Shown piece by piece: positions 16,837-25,687 of a stretch of DNA of 64,000 nt. Source of the DNA: Fimbriimonas ginsengisoli Gsoil 348 (GTDB taxonomy: Bacteria > Armatimonadota > Fimbriimonadia > Fimbriimonadales > Fimbriimonadaceae); assembly GCF_000724625.1 (NCBI RefSeq), contig NZ_CP007139.1, positions 2,914,001 to 2,978,000 on the forward strand, read 5' to 3'. The notes beneath the pieces are model-generated. The model searched no databases. It saw nothing but the letters and a program-made list of their open reading frames with translations, and was not told where the DNA came from. The stretch's first letter is position 1. Each line of letters begins with the position of its first letter. The position numbers were made by a program, and so were the translations under genes.

Positions 16837-17306
16837 TCGCCCTGGCAGACGTCGGCGATATCTTGCCTGGCGATCGTCCGCAACATCCGCGCGAGCTCCT
16901 TCTGCTCTTCTCCTAACGGCGCGAAGAACGCCTTGCTGACGGGGACGACCAGCGCTTTCGCCTGGTCGAGCAGCTCTTCGCCGGCCGACGTAAGCGCCAG
17001 CTCGTGCGCGCGTCCGTCCGTCGGGTGGGGAAGTCGAGTGACCAACCCCTTCCGTTCGAGGTACCGAAACACCTCCGAAGCCATGTTCGGGTCGAGAGAC
17101 CCGAACCGGCAGACGTCTGCCTGCGAAACCACCTCTTCCGCCGCTCCCAGGCGTCGCACCGCGGCCAATATCGTGAACTGAACGTGGGTCAGCCCCAGCG
17201 GAAGAAGCGCCCGCCGCACCTGGCGCTGCCAAGCGTTCGTGGCCAGCCAGAGCTGGTACGCCGGATTTTCGTGGAGGTCGATCTGGTCCTTCATCGCGTC
17301 GCTCAA
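16833..17306 (-). CDS. MarR family transcriptional regulator of the efflux operon
   Basis: A 157-residue winged-helix regulator. Helices HVQFTILAAVRRLG and QADVCRFGSLDPNMASEVFRYLERKGLV form the DNA-binding unit, with the wing at RLPHPTDGRAHELALT. It is the last gene of the HlyD-TolC-EmrB-MarR operon and overlaps the transporter gene by 4 bp, implying autoregulation by binding near the operon promoter, where a palindrome lies at 22021. Inducer unknown; phenolic or lipophilic compounds are typical for EmrR-like members. Confidence 0.9.
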   Translation of the reverse strand: MSDAMKDQIDLHENPAYQLWLATNAWQRQVRRALLPLGLTHVQFTILAAVRRLGAAEEVVSQADVCRFGSLDPNMASEVFRYLERKGLVTRLPHPTDGRAHELALTSAGEELLDQAKALVVPVSKAFFAPLGEEQKELARMLRTIARQDIADVCQGD

Positions 17307-18880
17307 TGCACGTCCACTGGCGCGGCGCTTCGCTTGCCGCTTCCCATCAAGAAAAGGAGTCCCAGGCTGACCACGAACAAGAAGGCCACGATGTGGAACA
17401 TATCCCCGAACGAAAGCACAGCCGCCTGGACGTCGACCGATCGGTCCATCGCCTTCAGCGCCATCGTTCGGGCCGTTGCCGGTGCGGCGCCCCTGGCCAC
17501 GAAGCCGCCCGTAAGGGCCGATAGCCGCTCCGCGGCGGTAGAAGAGTACGCGGAAACATATTCCACAAGGTTCGAACGGTGGAACGCCTCCCGTTGCGCG
17601 AGGATCGTCGTCAAGACCGCAATTCCCACGCTCCCCCCAAGCTGCCGGGTGAGGTTGTAGAAGCCGCTCGCCGCAGACACCTCCTCCTTGGGCACTCCGC
17701 TAAACGTGGCGAGGCTAAGGGGAAGAAAGATCATCACCGTCCCGATACCTCGGAAAACGAGTGGCCAAAAGAGGTCCTCGGGTCCGGTCAGAATCGAGAT
17801 ACGGGAAACGACGACGAGCGAACCGATCAACACCAGCGAGCCGAGCGCGATCAACACGCGGGCATCGACCTTCGAAAGGCGCCCCATCACCGGCATCATC
17901 AATGCCGATGCGATCGCTCCCGGCAGCAGCAGCATGCCGGTTTGATACGCGGTATATCCAAGCACCTGCTGAGCGAAAATTGGAATCGCGAAGAGGGCTC
18001 CGTATAAGCCCACCCCGACTACGAACGCGTAGACGCTGCCCGCGGTCAGCGATCGATGCCGCAAGACGCGAAGGTCCACCGCCGGCGCTTTTGTCCTGAG
18101 CTCGCGCCAAATCCAGAGGACGAGGCCGACCGAAGAGATCACCGCCAGGACCGAAATGAAGCGGGAATCGAACCAGTCGTTCTCGTATCCTTGCTCGAGC
18201 AAAATCTGCAAGCTGCCCACCCACAAGATCAGCAATACGATTCCGAGGTAGTCGACCGCCTTTCTCCCAAAACGCTTCACATCTTCGGGGAGATAGGCAA
18301 TGCACATGAGCGTGGCTGCGATCCCCACCGGGAGGTTGATGTAGAAGATCCACGGCCACGAAAAGTTGGTCACGAGCCAGCCCCCCAGCGTCGGCCCGAT
18401 CGCCGGACCCGCGATCACGCACGCCCCGAACAGTGCCTGCGCCATCCCCTGCTCTTCCTTCGGAAACGACTCGAACAGGAAGGCTTGGGCCTTTGCCAGA
18501 AGCCCACCTCCCATGAGCCCCTGAAAGATCCGGGCGCCGATCAGCACTGGCAAAGTCGTCGCCATCCCGCACATGATCGATGCGACCGTAAAGCCGATCA
18601 TCGAAAAGACGAAATACCGTTTCTTACCGAAGGCGTCGCCAAGCCACGCGCTCAGCGGGATCATCACGACGTTCGCGATTCCGTATCCGGTGACCACCCA
18701 TCCAATCTCGCTAAGCGTCGCCCCCAGCGTCGCCTGCATGTCGGTGAGGGCGACGTTGACGATGCTGGTGTCGATCACCTCCAGCAGCGCTGCCAGCGAC
18801 ACTGAGACGGCGATCATCCACCGCAGGCTCTTGGCTGGAAGTGCAGGTGCGGCGGAAATGGGGGCGGCGACGGCGCTCAT
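17303..18880 (-). CDS. MFS drug-efflux permease, DHA2 (EmrB-like) family
   Basis: Proton-driven inner-membrane exporter. 525 residues with about 14 hydrophobic helices, as in DHA2 members. The family motif in the first loops is visible: LEVIDTSIVNVALTDMQATLG (motif D1 region), then AWLGDAFGKKRYFVFSM (motif A), and GPAIGPTLGGWLV (motif C of drug:H+ antiporters). It overlaps TolC upstream and MarR downstream by 4 bp each. Together with HlyD and TolC proteins of the operon it should form a tripartite pump spanning both membranes. Confidence 0.94.
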   Translation of the reverse strand: MSAVAAPISAAPALPAKSLRWMIAVSVSLAALLEVIDTSIVNVALTDMQATLGATLSEIGWVVTGYGIANVVMIPLSAWLGDAFGKKRYFVFSMIGFTVASIMCGMATTLPVLIGARIFQGLMGGGLLAKAQAFLFESFPKEEQGMAQALFGACVIAGPAIGPTLGGWLVTNFSWPWIFYINLPVGIAATLMCIAYLPEDVKRFGRKAVDYLGIVLLILWVGSLQILLEQGYENDWFDSRFISVLAVISSVGLVLWIWRELRTKAPAVDLRVLRHRSLTAGSVYAFVVGVGLYGALFAIPIFAQQVLGYTAYQTGMLLLPGAIASALMMPVMGRLSKVDARVLIALGSLVLIGSLVVVSRISILTGPEDLFWPLVFRGIGTVMIFLPLSLATFSGVPKEEVSAASGFYNLTRQLGGSVGIAVLTTILAQREAFHRSNLVEYVSAYSSTAAERLSALTGGFVARGAAPATARTMALKAMDRSVDVQAAVLSFGDMFHIVAFLFVVSLGLLFLMGSGKRSAAPVDVH

Positions 18881-20436
18881 TGCTTGCCGGTCTGTCCCGT
18901 ATCCTTCGAGGTCGGAGGCTGGGCGTATCCGCTTCCCGGACCATACGAGTAGCGTCCCACCGCCCGGTCGAGATCCGACCGCGCCTGATTGTAGTCGTAC
19001 AGCGCGTTCACCCGGTTCGTCTCCGCCTGCGTCAGGCTCGCCTGTGCATTGCTGAGCTCAAGCTGAGGAGAGGTGAGCGGTCCCGCCGAAACCCCCACGC
19101 GGGCTCGGAGTCGGGCCAGGCGAAACGCCTCTCGAGCCTGCGCCAGGCCGACGTTGGCGACCTGTACGCGCTCGCGAGCCTGCGCCAAATTTACGTATGC
19201 CTGCTGCACCTCGAAGGTGACCTGATCGATCGCGCTCCGCCGATCGGTCTTGGCCCCCGCCACCGTCGCTTCCGCCTCTCGAACCCGCGCTCGGTCGAGA
19301 CCGCCTCGAAAGATCGGGATGTTGAAGTTCAGGCCGATCGACCCTTGCTGCTCCGGCGTAAACCCGGCCGCGGTGGGTTGCACCACGTATTGAGCGGAAA
19401 GCGAGAAGGTTGGCAAGGCTCGTCGCCGCTCATACATGACCCCCCTCTGGGCCGCCGTCAGCGCCGCCTCCGATTCCAGGACCTCCGGGCGAGTCGCGAG
19501 CGCCTCGCGTACTGCTGCCTGGTAATCCGGGCCGAGCTCGACCTCGTTCTGCGCCGTGTGCAGACGGCTCGAGTTATCGGCGGGAGGCGGGATCTTTAAC
19601 TCCGAAAGCGGCGGCGTACTCACTGGCGGGACGACCGGAGCCACCCCCTCAGGTTCTTGAACCGCTCCCGTGTCCGTGATTCGGATCGGCGCCGAAACGT
19701 CGACTCCCATCACATTCTTGAGCCGCGCCAAGGCAAGGGTTACCGCCCCCCGCGCGTTCACCACCGCCTGCTGAGCGTCGGCGACGTCCCTTTGGGCAGT
19801 CAGCACGTCGAACTGCGTCCCCGTGCCGGCGCGAAGCGTGGCTTGGGCATCCTCCAGCCGAGTCTGCGCGTTCGTCAGCGTATCTTGCGAAACCACGAAC
19901 TGCCCCTGCGCTCGTAGGGCCTGATAGAACGCCGCCTTAACGTCGGAGACCAGTTGGTTCCGGACCCGGTTAACGTCGATCCGGGCGGCGACCTCGCTAA
20001 ACTGCGCTTGGCTTGCGGCCGCGTGGATCGCCCCCGAGAGATCGATCGGCAACGAAATCGACGCTGTGTAGATGGAGTTGAACTGATTTTGAAGCGTAAC
20101 GCTCGTGGGTCCAAAGTTGGCCACGTTCGGCTTATCGTAGATCGTAAGCGACCCGCCCACCCCGGCCTGCGGCTGCAACGCCGCCCTCGCCTCCCCGGTC
20201 CGTCCCTTCGCCCGCTCCAAGTTCGCGATCGACGTCGCGTACCCCCGGCTGGTCGCCAGCGCGATCCCGACCGCGTCTTCGATCGTCATATCGCGACCCC
20301 CGAGTATCTTCGCCAACTCGTCCGCGTTCGGTGACTCCAGCAATGGGCGGGTCGGCGACGGCAAGGGAAGCTTCGGCTCTTGAGCCAGTACCGATCCGCC
20401 GAGTGCCGTTATGGCGAGAACTGCGTAAGGCTTCAT
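18877..20436 (-). CDS. TolC family outer-membrane efflux channel
   Basis: 519 residues with an N-terminal signal peptide (MKPYAVLAITALGGSVLAQ). Two repeated outer-membrane-efflux units follow, each with long helices rich in Ala/Gln (YATSIANLERAKGRTGEARAALQP; VTFEVQQAYVNLAQARERVQVANV) and short beta segments (AGVGGSLTIYDKP; GSIGLNFNIPIFRGG). The tail has the usual TolC ending with RSDLDRAVG. It begins one base from the HlyD gene's stop and overlaps EmrB by 4 bp. It presence implies a two-membrane cell envelope. Confidence 0.93.
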   Translation of the reverse strand: MKPYAVLAITALGGSVLAQEPKLPLPSPTRPLLESPNADELAKILGGRDMTIEDAVGIALATSRGYATSIANLERAKGRTGEARAALQPQAGVGGSLTIYDKPNVANFGPTSVTLQNQFNSIYTASISLPIDLSGAIHAAASQAQFSEVAARIDVNRVRNQLVSDVKAAFYQALRAQGQFVVSQDTLTNAQTRLEDAQATLRAGTGTQFDVLTAQRDVADAQQAVVNARGAVTLALARLKNVMGVDVSAPIRITDTGAVQEPEGVAPVVPPVSTPPLSELKIPPPADNSSRLHTAQNEVELGPDYQAAVREALATRPEVLESEAALTAAQRGVMYERRRALPTFSLSAQYVVQPTAAGFTPEQQGSIGLNFNIPIFRGGLDRARVREAEATVAGAKTDRRSAIDQVTFEVQQAYVNLAQARERVQVANVGLAQAREAFRLARLRARVGVSAGPLTSPQLELSNAQASLTQAETNRVNALYDYNQARSDLDRAVGRYSYGPGSGYAQPPTSKDTGQTGKQ

Positions 20437-22007
20437 TACACGCTCCCTTTCGTCACGATGCTGGCGACTACCGACATCCCCGCTCTCAGGTCGCTTAGCC
20501 GTTCCTGCCCCGGCTCAAAGACGATCTTCACACCCACCCGCTGAACGACCTTCGTGAAGTTGCCGGTCGCGTTATCTGGGGGCAGAAGGGCGAACGTGGC
20601 GCCGGTGCCCGCGGAAATGCTATCGACATGCCCCTTGAACGTACGTCCCGGAAGCGCGTCGACCTCGATCTCGGCCGGTTGTCCCACGCGGACGTCCGCG
20701 AGCTGGGTCTCCTTATAGTTCGCCACGACCCACGCCGACCCGTTCGGAACGATGGCCAGCAGCGGAGTGCCCACCGCGACCTGCATTCCTTCCGTAACCG
20801 TCTTCCGGCTGATTCGCCCGTCGACCGGCGCGTAAATCTTCGTTCGTTTGAGGTGCAGCTCCGCGTCCGCCAGAGTTGCCCTCGCCTGCGCGATCTTCGC
20901 CATCGCCTGCTCGCTTCCCACCCGGCTGATCTGCAGTTGGACCGGAGCGACGTTCGCCTGCGCCAAAGTCCCCGACGCTTGGTGACGCCTCGCCTGCGCC
21001 TGCTTGACGTTGGTCAATGCGGAAGTCACCTGAGCCCGCGCCTGGTTGACGGCGTGATCCGCCGCCGCCGCCTGATCTTGGTTCGCCTGGATCTGAGCCC
21101 TCGCCTGCGACACTCCGGCGGCTGCCGCGTCGACCTGACTGCGCGCGGTGGCGACTTCCGCCTCGCGTTGTGAAATGAGCGCGGTTGCCGAGCGGGCCTG
21201 CTCCTGGGCCGCTTCAAGCTGCGACCGGGCCACCGTGAGCTGCGTGGCGGCTTGATCCGCCGCTTGCGCGGAAATCACTCCTTCTTTGAAGAGCGCCTGA
21301 GCCCGTTCCGCGTCTCGCTCGGCTTTGCCCGCCGCCGCTCGTGCCGACTCGGTATTGGCGTTCGCCCCTTTCGCGGCGGCTCGTGCGTTCTCCAGAAGCG
21401 CCCGCGCCTGTCGCACTCCGTCGTTCGCGCGGTTTAAATTCGCCTCGGCGGTCCTCAGTCCGGCGACCGCCCCTTTCACCGCGGATCGCGCTCCGGAGGC
21501 CTGTGCCCGCGCGGTGGCGACGCCCGCCTCCGCTTTGCTAACGTCCGCCACCGATCCCGAGATGGCCCCTTGCGTTTGCTCCACCTGTCCTTGCGCCTGT
21601 TGGATCTGGGCGTTGCCGATCTGGCCGGTTAGCTGCACATTCGCATCGGCCTGCTTCGCCTGCGCCTCCGCAAGCTGCACGTTCGCCTTCGCCTGCGCCA
21701 CCTCGTCGCGATAGCTGGCGGAATCGATTTCGGCGATCAGATCGCCGCGCTTGACGACTTGGTTATCGGTGACATGCACCCGCATCACCGTCCCCGCCAC
21801 CTGAGGCGCGACCTGAACGATCGTAGAGGTCACCTGGGCATCGTCCGTGGTGGCATGAGTCGAGTTGTATGACCAGGACCGGAACCCAAAAAAGAGCCCC
21901 GCAAGCACCAGGACTCCAAGAACGACGAACATGATCGGCCGCCGCTTCTTCGGGGCGGGACTCTCAGGGGGCGCTCCTTCTGGCGCCTGACGGCCTTCAT
22001 TGCTCAT
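20436..22007 (-). CDS. HlyD/EmrA-type membrane fusion protein with an extra-long helical hairpin
   Basis: Periplasmic adaptor of the pump. A cytoplasmic tail and one transmembrane helix (PIMFVVLGVLVLAGLFFGF) are followed by a lipoyl half (ATTDDAQVTSTIVQVAPQVAGTV), a very long Ala/Gln-rich coiled coil (about 90-375), the second lipoyl half (KIYAPVDGRISRKTV) and a beta-barrel (ADVRVGQPAEIEVDALPGRTFKGHVDSI). At 523 residues it is over 100 longer than E. coli EmrA, the surplus being in the hairpin. That would suit a wider periplasm or direct contact with a short TolC. First gene of the operon. Confidence 0.93.
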   Translation of the reverse strand: MSNEGRQAPEGAPPESPAPKKRRPIMFVVLGVLVLAGLFFGFRSWSYNSTHATTDDAQVTSTIVQVAPQVAGTVMRVHVTDNQVVKRGDLIAEIDSASYRDEVAQAKANVQLAEAQAKQADANVQLTGQIGNAQIQQAQGQVEQTQGAISGSVADVSKAEAGVATARAQASGARSAVKGAVAGLRTAEANLNRANDGVRQARALLENARAAAKGANANTESARAAAGKAERDAERAQALFKEGVISAQAADQAATQLTVARSQLEAAQEQARSATALISQREAEVATARSQVDAAAAGVSQARAQIQANQDQAAAADHAVNQARAQVTSALTNVKQAQARRHQASGTLAQANVAPVQLQISRVGSEQAMAKIAQARATLADAELHLKRTKIYAPVDGRISRKTVTEGMQVAVGTPLLAIVPNGSAWVVANYKETQLADVRVGQPAEIEVDALPGRTFKGHVDSISAGTGATFALLPPDNATGNFTKVVQRVGVKIVFEPGQERLSDLRAGMSVVASIVTKGSV

Positions 22008-22016
22008 GCCTCGATT

Positions 22017-22044
22017 ATGATACGTGCACGTACTAGTTTCGCAA
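22017..22044 (-). promoter_or_regulatory. Efflux-operon promoter with MarR-operator candidate palindrome
   Basis: Minus strand TTGCGA (22039-22044), 16-bp spacer, TATCAT (22017-22022), then GAGG before the ATG at 22007. A perfect 12-bp palindrome TACGTGCACGTA (22021-22032) overlaps the -10 and spacer, the right place for repression by the operon's own MarR protein. Confidence 0.6.
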
Positions 22045-22111
22045 GATACGTCCGCAATTTCGCCGGTAGGTTCAGGAATTGATGGCTAGAAACAAAATAA
22101 TGTTCCCCACC

Positions 22112-22377
22112 TTACGCCGCAGGCGTGTAGCCGTTGCCCACGCGCAACGCGTTTGGCTCTGGTAAAGATGCGTAATGGAGGGACGACCTGGAAACGTCAC
22201 GCTTTCTACATCCTACAAAACCCGATCCGAGCCGGATTGGTAGCCGACCCGTATGAATATCCTTTCACCGGGTCTATTGGGTACGAACTCGCCCAAATGC
22301 TGCTCGACATTTGTTGGTGACCCCCACTGAGGTACCGGGCGTCGCACGTGGGCGACGGCTACACGCCTGCGGCGTAA
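22112..22377. mobile_element. RAYT/REP-type element remnant flanked by 37-bp inverted repeats
   Basis: The arms 22112-22148 and 22341-22377 are inverted copies matching at 34 of 37 positions, each starting TTACGCCGCAGGCGTGTAGC on its outer side. Between them lies the C-terminal coding remnant of a REP-associated tyrosine (Y1) transposase. The rest of 22033-22437 holds only the efflux promoter and a terminator. Confidence 0.7.
22141..22320 (+). pseudogene. C-terminal fragment of a REP-associated tyrosine transposase (RAYT, Y1_Tnp)
   Basis: The frame ending in TGA at 22320 reads WKRHAFYILQNPIRAGLV then ADPYEYPFTGSIGYEL. This is the hallmark C-terminal segment of RAYT proteins (YI-x-NP-x-RAGLV followed by YPF/YPY-S/TGS). 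The N-terminal catalytic part with HUH and Tyr is absent, and a TAG lies in frame at 22087 upstream, so only a relic remains. Family members mobilise or maintain REP palindromes. Confidence 0.78.
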
Positions 22378-22384
22378 CGAAACC

Positions 22385-22418
22385 AAAAACGGCCCGCGGA
22401 CCTTGGTCCGCGGGCCGT
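22385..22418 (-). terminator. Intrinsic terminator of the TIG/heparinase-like gene
   Basis: A perfect 14-bp stem ACGGCCCGCGGACC with its complement and a 2-nt loop, followed on the minus strand by TTTTT. It lies 20 bp after the stop of the gene ending at 22438. Confidence 0.88.
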
Positions 22419-22437
22419 TCGACGGTGCGGTCGATCC

Positions 22438-25431
22438 CTAGAAGGAAATGACCCCCGCCGCGTCGGCAACTAAGTTGCCGCCCGCCGTGATCACGATCTG
22501 TAGGCCGCTGGCCGTGTTCGTGATGGTTGCCGTGTAGCCGGCGTTCGGCACGAGCCCCGTAACGAGCCGCATGGTTGCGGTCGCCGGAACCGTGAAGGTC
22601 GTTCCGGTGAACGCGGCGTACATGTCTCGCTTGAACATGACCGCGAACGTTCCAACCACCGCTCCATCGAATCCCGTGCCCGAAGCGCTCTGGATCGTCT
22701 GGGTCGGCAGCTTCGCGACGCCCGCATTCGTCCCCTGCAGAACGTGCAGGAACCGCACGTCGAGCGGATTGGAGGTGTCCTCCGCCATGAACCGGTGGGT
22801 CATCGGGTCGAGCTGGGCCGGCTGGCCGTTCAGAGCCTCGGCGGCCGAAGCCGTCACCGTTGCGTTGACCGGAAGCAGGGTGTCGATGAACAGGTTCTGT
22901 CCAGAGGCGGTGGTTACCTTGGCCGACTTGCCGTTGATAGTCGCCATCGCCGGGGTATTCAGCCAGAACCGCTTGAACTTGCCGACCGTCTTGGAGGTTG
23001 CTCGATCGTAAGTGATCACTACGTCAGGCTTCAGGTAGACCGAGGAACGGCTGGCGTGGGCCACGTCCTTGTTTCCCAGATAGACGTTGTTGTAAAGGTT
23101 GGTCGAATCCCCCTGGCTGTAGGCGTAGCCGTTGCCGGAGCTCGCCAGAACGCTCGAAGGGTCCCCGTCCGGATCGTAAACCCACTGGGAGCCTCTCTGC
23201 TCGTTATCGATCCAGAACGAGAGGTCGGTCACCGCCGGGTTCTTGATGGCGAGCGTGTTCTGGTAGTCGGAGCAGGCGATGGCGGAGCCGTAGCCGAGGT
23301 GCGGCTTGGTGAGCCACTCGCCGCCCCGCCAGAAAGCGATTGCGTTGCCGTCGCCGAACTGGTGGTCGATCCGGTTCCAACTGCACTTGGTGACGAACCA
23401 ACTGGCGTTCGAGCTCCAGTCCGAACGAGAAGAGAAGAGGCCGAGACCCGGCGCGAAATACTCGGTCGGCATCGTCGGGCGAGGATCGCTGTATCCGGCG
23501 AAGTTCGGGTCGCAAGCGAGGAAGTACATGACCCCCGTGGAAACGCTGGAAGCGGTGAGCGCGCTGTAGATCGCCGCGTCGCGGGCAGCGACGCCGCCGG
23601 GAGCGAGGTTGTCGATCATCCATCGAAGCTTGGAGTACTTCGCCATGTCGCCGGCATCGCGGGCCATGATGGCAAGTGGGCCGAACACTCGGATGTAGTC
23701 GAAGTTCTTATACGTGTCGCAGTCGGAGAAGAGGTACGGAAGGTACGTCGGGCCGATCCAGTTCTGGAGAACCTGCTTCGACGGCGACATCAGGTTGAGG
23801 TGCGCGTCGATCGCCTCGTGATCCCAGTACGGAGTGCTCGCCATGCTCGAAAGCGGCCCGTAGACGGCGGCTCCTTCGATTCCGGTCGTGTGCATCCCCA
23901 GCAGGGTCCAAGAGATGCCCCGCATCGTCAACTCGCCGTAGCCAAGTCCTTCGGGGGAGACGCCGCCGGCGCCCGCCGTGGTCTCGAACTTGTTGACTTG
24001 GTAGAGCCAAGCTTGAATCGTATTCCCGATGTACTTTCGCAGTGAGCCAGCGGCCGGGTCGGTCGCGACCGCCGGAACGTCGTCGCCGAGGTCGAGCGCC
24101 ATCGAAAGGAGGGCGACCGTCCGTACGTGGTTGCTGTAGTAGTTATTCGCCGCCCAGCGGACCTTGTCGTTCGTGTCGACAAGCGACGGGTCGTTGTAGG
24201 TGTTGAGCGGCATCGGGTGTTCCTGCGCCGTCGTGTTGGCGTGCAGGTTCTCCTGAATCCACCGCAAGAAGACGGTGCGGATCTTCGCCTTATCGGCCGC
24301 CGTGAACTTCTGGTAGATCCAGTCGACCGTCAGCGGGAACCCTTCTCCGTACCAGCTCGCCCGGTTGTGGGTGGCGAAGGTGTGCCACCGGAACTTCTGC
24401 GTGTCGTCCATCCCCTTCGCCGCCTCGGTGATGATCGGCATAAGCAGGGCGTAGGCCCGGTTCGCGTAGTCGTCGCGAGTTGCCTGATCCGGATGGACGA
24501 GCGACATAAAGGCGAAGATCTCCGCGTAGCTCTCGGAAGGGGCCGGGCAGTTGCTGGAGCCGTCGTCGCCCGCGTCCACGATCTGCCCGTTGTCCATCGT
24601 CGTCTTGGCGATGGTGGCAAGGTGCTTCAGCGAGACCCAAACCGGGTTGTTGTCGTTCGCCCAGTTGCGCAACGTCGGGATATCCGACTGCCGAACGAAG
24701 ATGCGAGGGTGCCCGGTCATCGCGGTCGCTGGAGGATCGATATTGGGTGGGTAAGCGTAGGTGCTTCCGCCTCCCCCGCTGGTCCCGCCGGTCGAACCTC
24801 CTCCGGTAGAGCCGCCGCCCCCACCCGTCCCGTCGACCACGAAATCGACCGACGGTGTATAGGAGCCGCTAGCGTTGGTGACCACGAGCTTGCCGGTGGT
24901 CGCGCCGACCGGCACGGTGGCATTGACCTGGCTGGCGTTTACAACGGTGAACTGAGTCGCCGCGACGCCGTTGAACTTGACCGATTGAAGTCCGGTGAAG
25001 CCGCTGCCCGAGATCGAGACCACCGCTCCGACCGCCGCATGGCCTGGGTTCCAAGAGGCAATGTTGGGAAGCGTCCCACCGCCTCCGCCTCCTCCCCCGC
25101 CGTTGCCGCCGTCGACCTGGAAGTCGCTTCCGCAGGTGTAGGACCCTTTGGGAGTTACAACCTTGATCTTGCCGGTCGTCGCCCCCACGGGCACGGTCGC
25201 TTTAATTGACCAGGCGCTTAAATTAGTAATCGAGCTGCTGGCAACCCCGTTGAAGTAGACCGCCGTGGTCCCGTTCAGGTTGTTTCCGCTGATGCTGATG
25301 GATGTTCCCACCGGTGCGTGGTACGGATTGAAGCTGGCAATGCTGGGAGCCTGTGCACGAGCCGCCGTGGCTCCGAGGCACAACGCGGTCAGCGCCATTA
25401 AGTTTCGACTCATCGTCGAGCGAGCAATCAT
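22438..25431 (-). CDS. Secreted protein with two IPT/TIG domains and a heparinase II/III-like region
   Basis: 997 residues. Signal peptide (NLMALTALCLGATAARAQA), TIG domain 1 (about 30-105, SIASFNPYHAPVGTSISISGNNL), a poly-Gly linker of nine Gly, TIG domain 2 (about 120-200, with the same ATVPVGATTGK phrase), a Gly/Ser/Thr linker, then about 760 residues starting HPRIFVRQSDIPTLRNWAN. That opening, the alpha/alpha-barrel-like region (SYAEIFAFMSLVHPD, GYGELTMRG) and the beta-rich tail fit the heparinase II/III or alginate-lyase-like superfamily, so an extracellular uronic-acid polysaccharide lyase is likely. GGAGG precedes the ATG by 10 bases. Monocistronic with a good terminator. Confidence 0.75.
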   Translation of the reverse strand: MIARSTMSRNLMALTALCLGATAARAQAPSIASFNPYHAPVGTSISISGNNLNGTTAVYFNGVASSSITNLSAWSIKATVPVGATTGKIKVVTPKGSYTCGSDFQVDGGNGGGGGGGGGTLPNIASWNPGHAAVGAVVSISGSGFTGLQSVKFNGVAATQFTVVNASQVNATVPVGATTGKLVVTNASGSYTPSVDFVVDGTGGGGGSTGGGSTGGTSGGGGSTYAYPPNIDPPATAMTGHPRIFVRQSDIPTLRNWANDNNPVWVSLKHLATIAKTTMDNGQIVDAGDDGSSNCPAPSESYAEIFAFMSLVHPDQATRDDYANRAYALLMPIITEAAKGMDDTQKFRWHTFATHNRASWYGEGFPLTVDWIYQKFTAADKAKIRTVFLRWIQENLHANTTAQEHPMPLNTYNDPSLVDTNDKVRWAANNYYSNHVRTVALLSMALDLGDDVPAVATDPAAGSLRKYIGNTIQAWLYQVNKFETTAGAGGVSPEGLGYGELTMRGISWTLLGMHTTGIEGAAVYGPLSSMASTPYWDHEAIDAHLNLMSPSKQVLQNWIGPTYLPYLFSDCDTYKNFDYIRVFGPLAIMARDAGDMAKYSKLRWMIDNLAPGGVAARDAAIYSALTASSVSTGVMYFLACDPNFAGYSDPRPTMPTEYFAPGLGLFSSRSDWSSNASWFVTKCSWNRIDHQFGDGNAIAFWRGGEWLTKPHLGYGSAIACSDYQNTLAIKNPAVTDLSFWIDNEQRGSQWVYDPDGDPSSVLASSGNGYAYSQGDSTNLYNNVYLGNKDVAHASRSSVYLKPDVVITYDRATSKTVGKFKRFWLNTPAMATINGKSAKVTTASGQNLFIDTLLPVNATVTASAAEALNGQPAQLDPMTHRFMAEDTSNPLDVRFLHVLQGTNAGVAKLPTQTIQSASGTGFDGAVVGTFAVMFKRDMYAAFTGTTFTVPATATMRLVTGLVPNAGYTATITNTASGLQIVITAGGNLVADAAGVISF

Positions 25432-25573
25432 GTGGTCATTTCCTCCGTTTCAATAGCCACGCGTAACCGCGCGGCCTACGAAAAGGAGTGTTGACAACCT
25501 GCCGTTACATCGGCGTTGACGAAAAGGCCACCCTTTTGCGAATAGGTCCAATGGCAAAGTAACGTGGCATGTG

Positions 25574-25687
25574 TATCACGACCATCCTGGTCGTGTTTGC
25601 CTCCCCTACGTCCGTAGGACGTAGGGGAGGCCGGTCTGGAGACCGGCGGTCCGTAGGGGACTACAACCCTTCGCGTTAGTCTCCCCG
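25574..25687. repeat. Hairpin cluster overlapping the AraC gene's stop
   Basis: Contains stem CACGACC/GGTCGTG with loop ATCCT (25577-25595), a perfect stem CCCCTACGTCC with loop GTA, stem CCGGTC with loop TGGA, and a final stem GGGGACTA/TAGTC-CCCC. The first is the reverse complement of a unit in the array at 60778. The 18-mer CTACAACCCTTCGCGTTA (25661-25678) recurs at 27808-27825, and here supplies the AraC TAA stop. Confidence 0.7.

Noticed and set aside
22744-24045. Long open frame antisense to the TIG/heparinase-like gene
   Set aside because: Arg/Val-rich, low-complexity product with no domain, fully within a convincing gene on the other strand; typical of GC-rich DNA.
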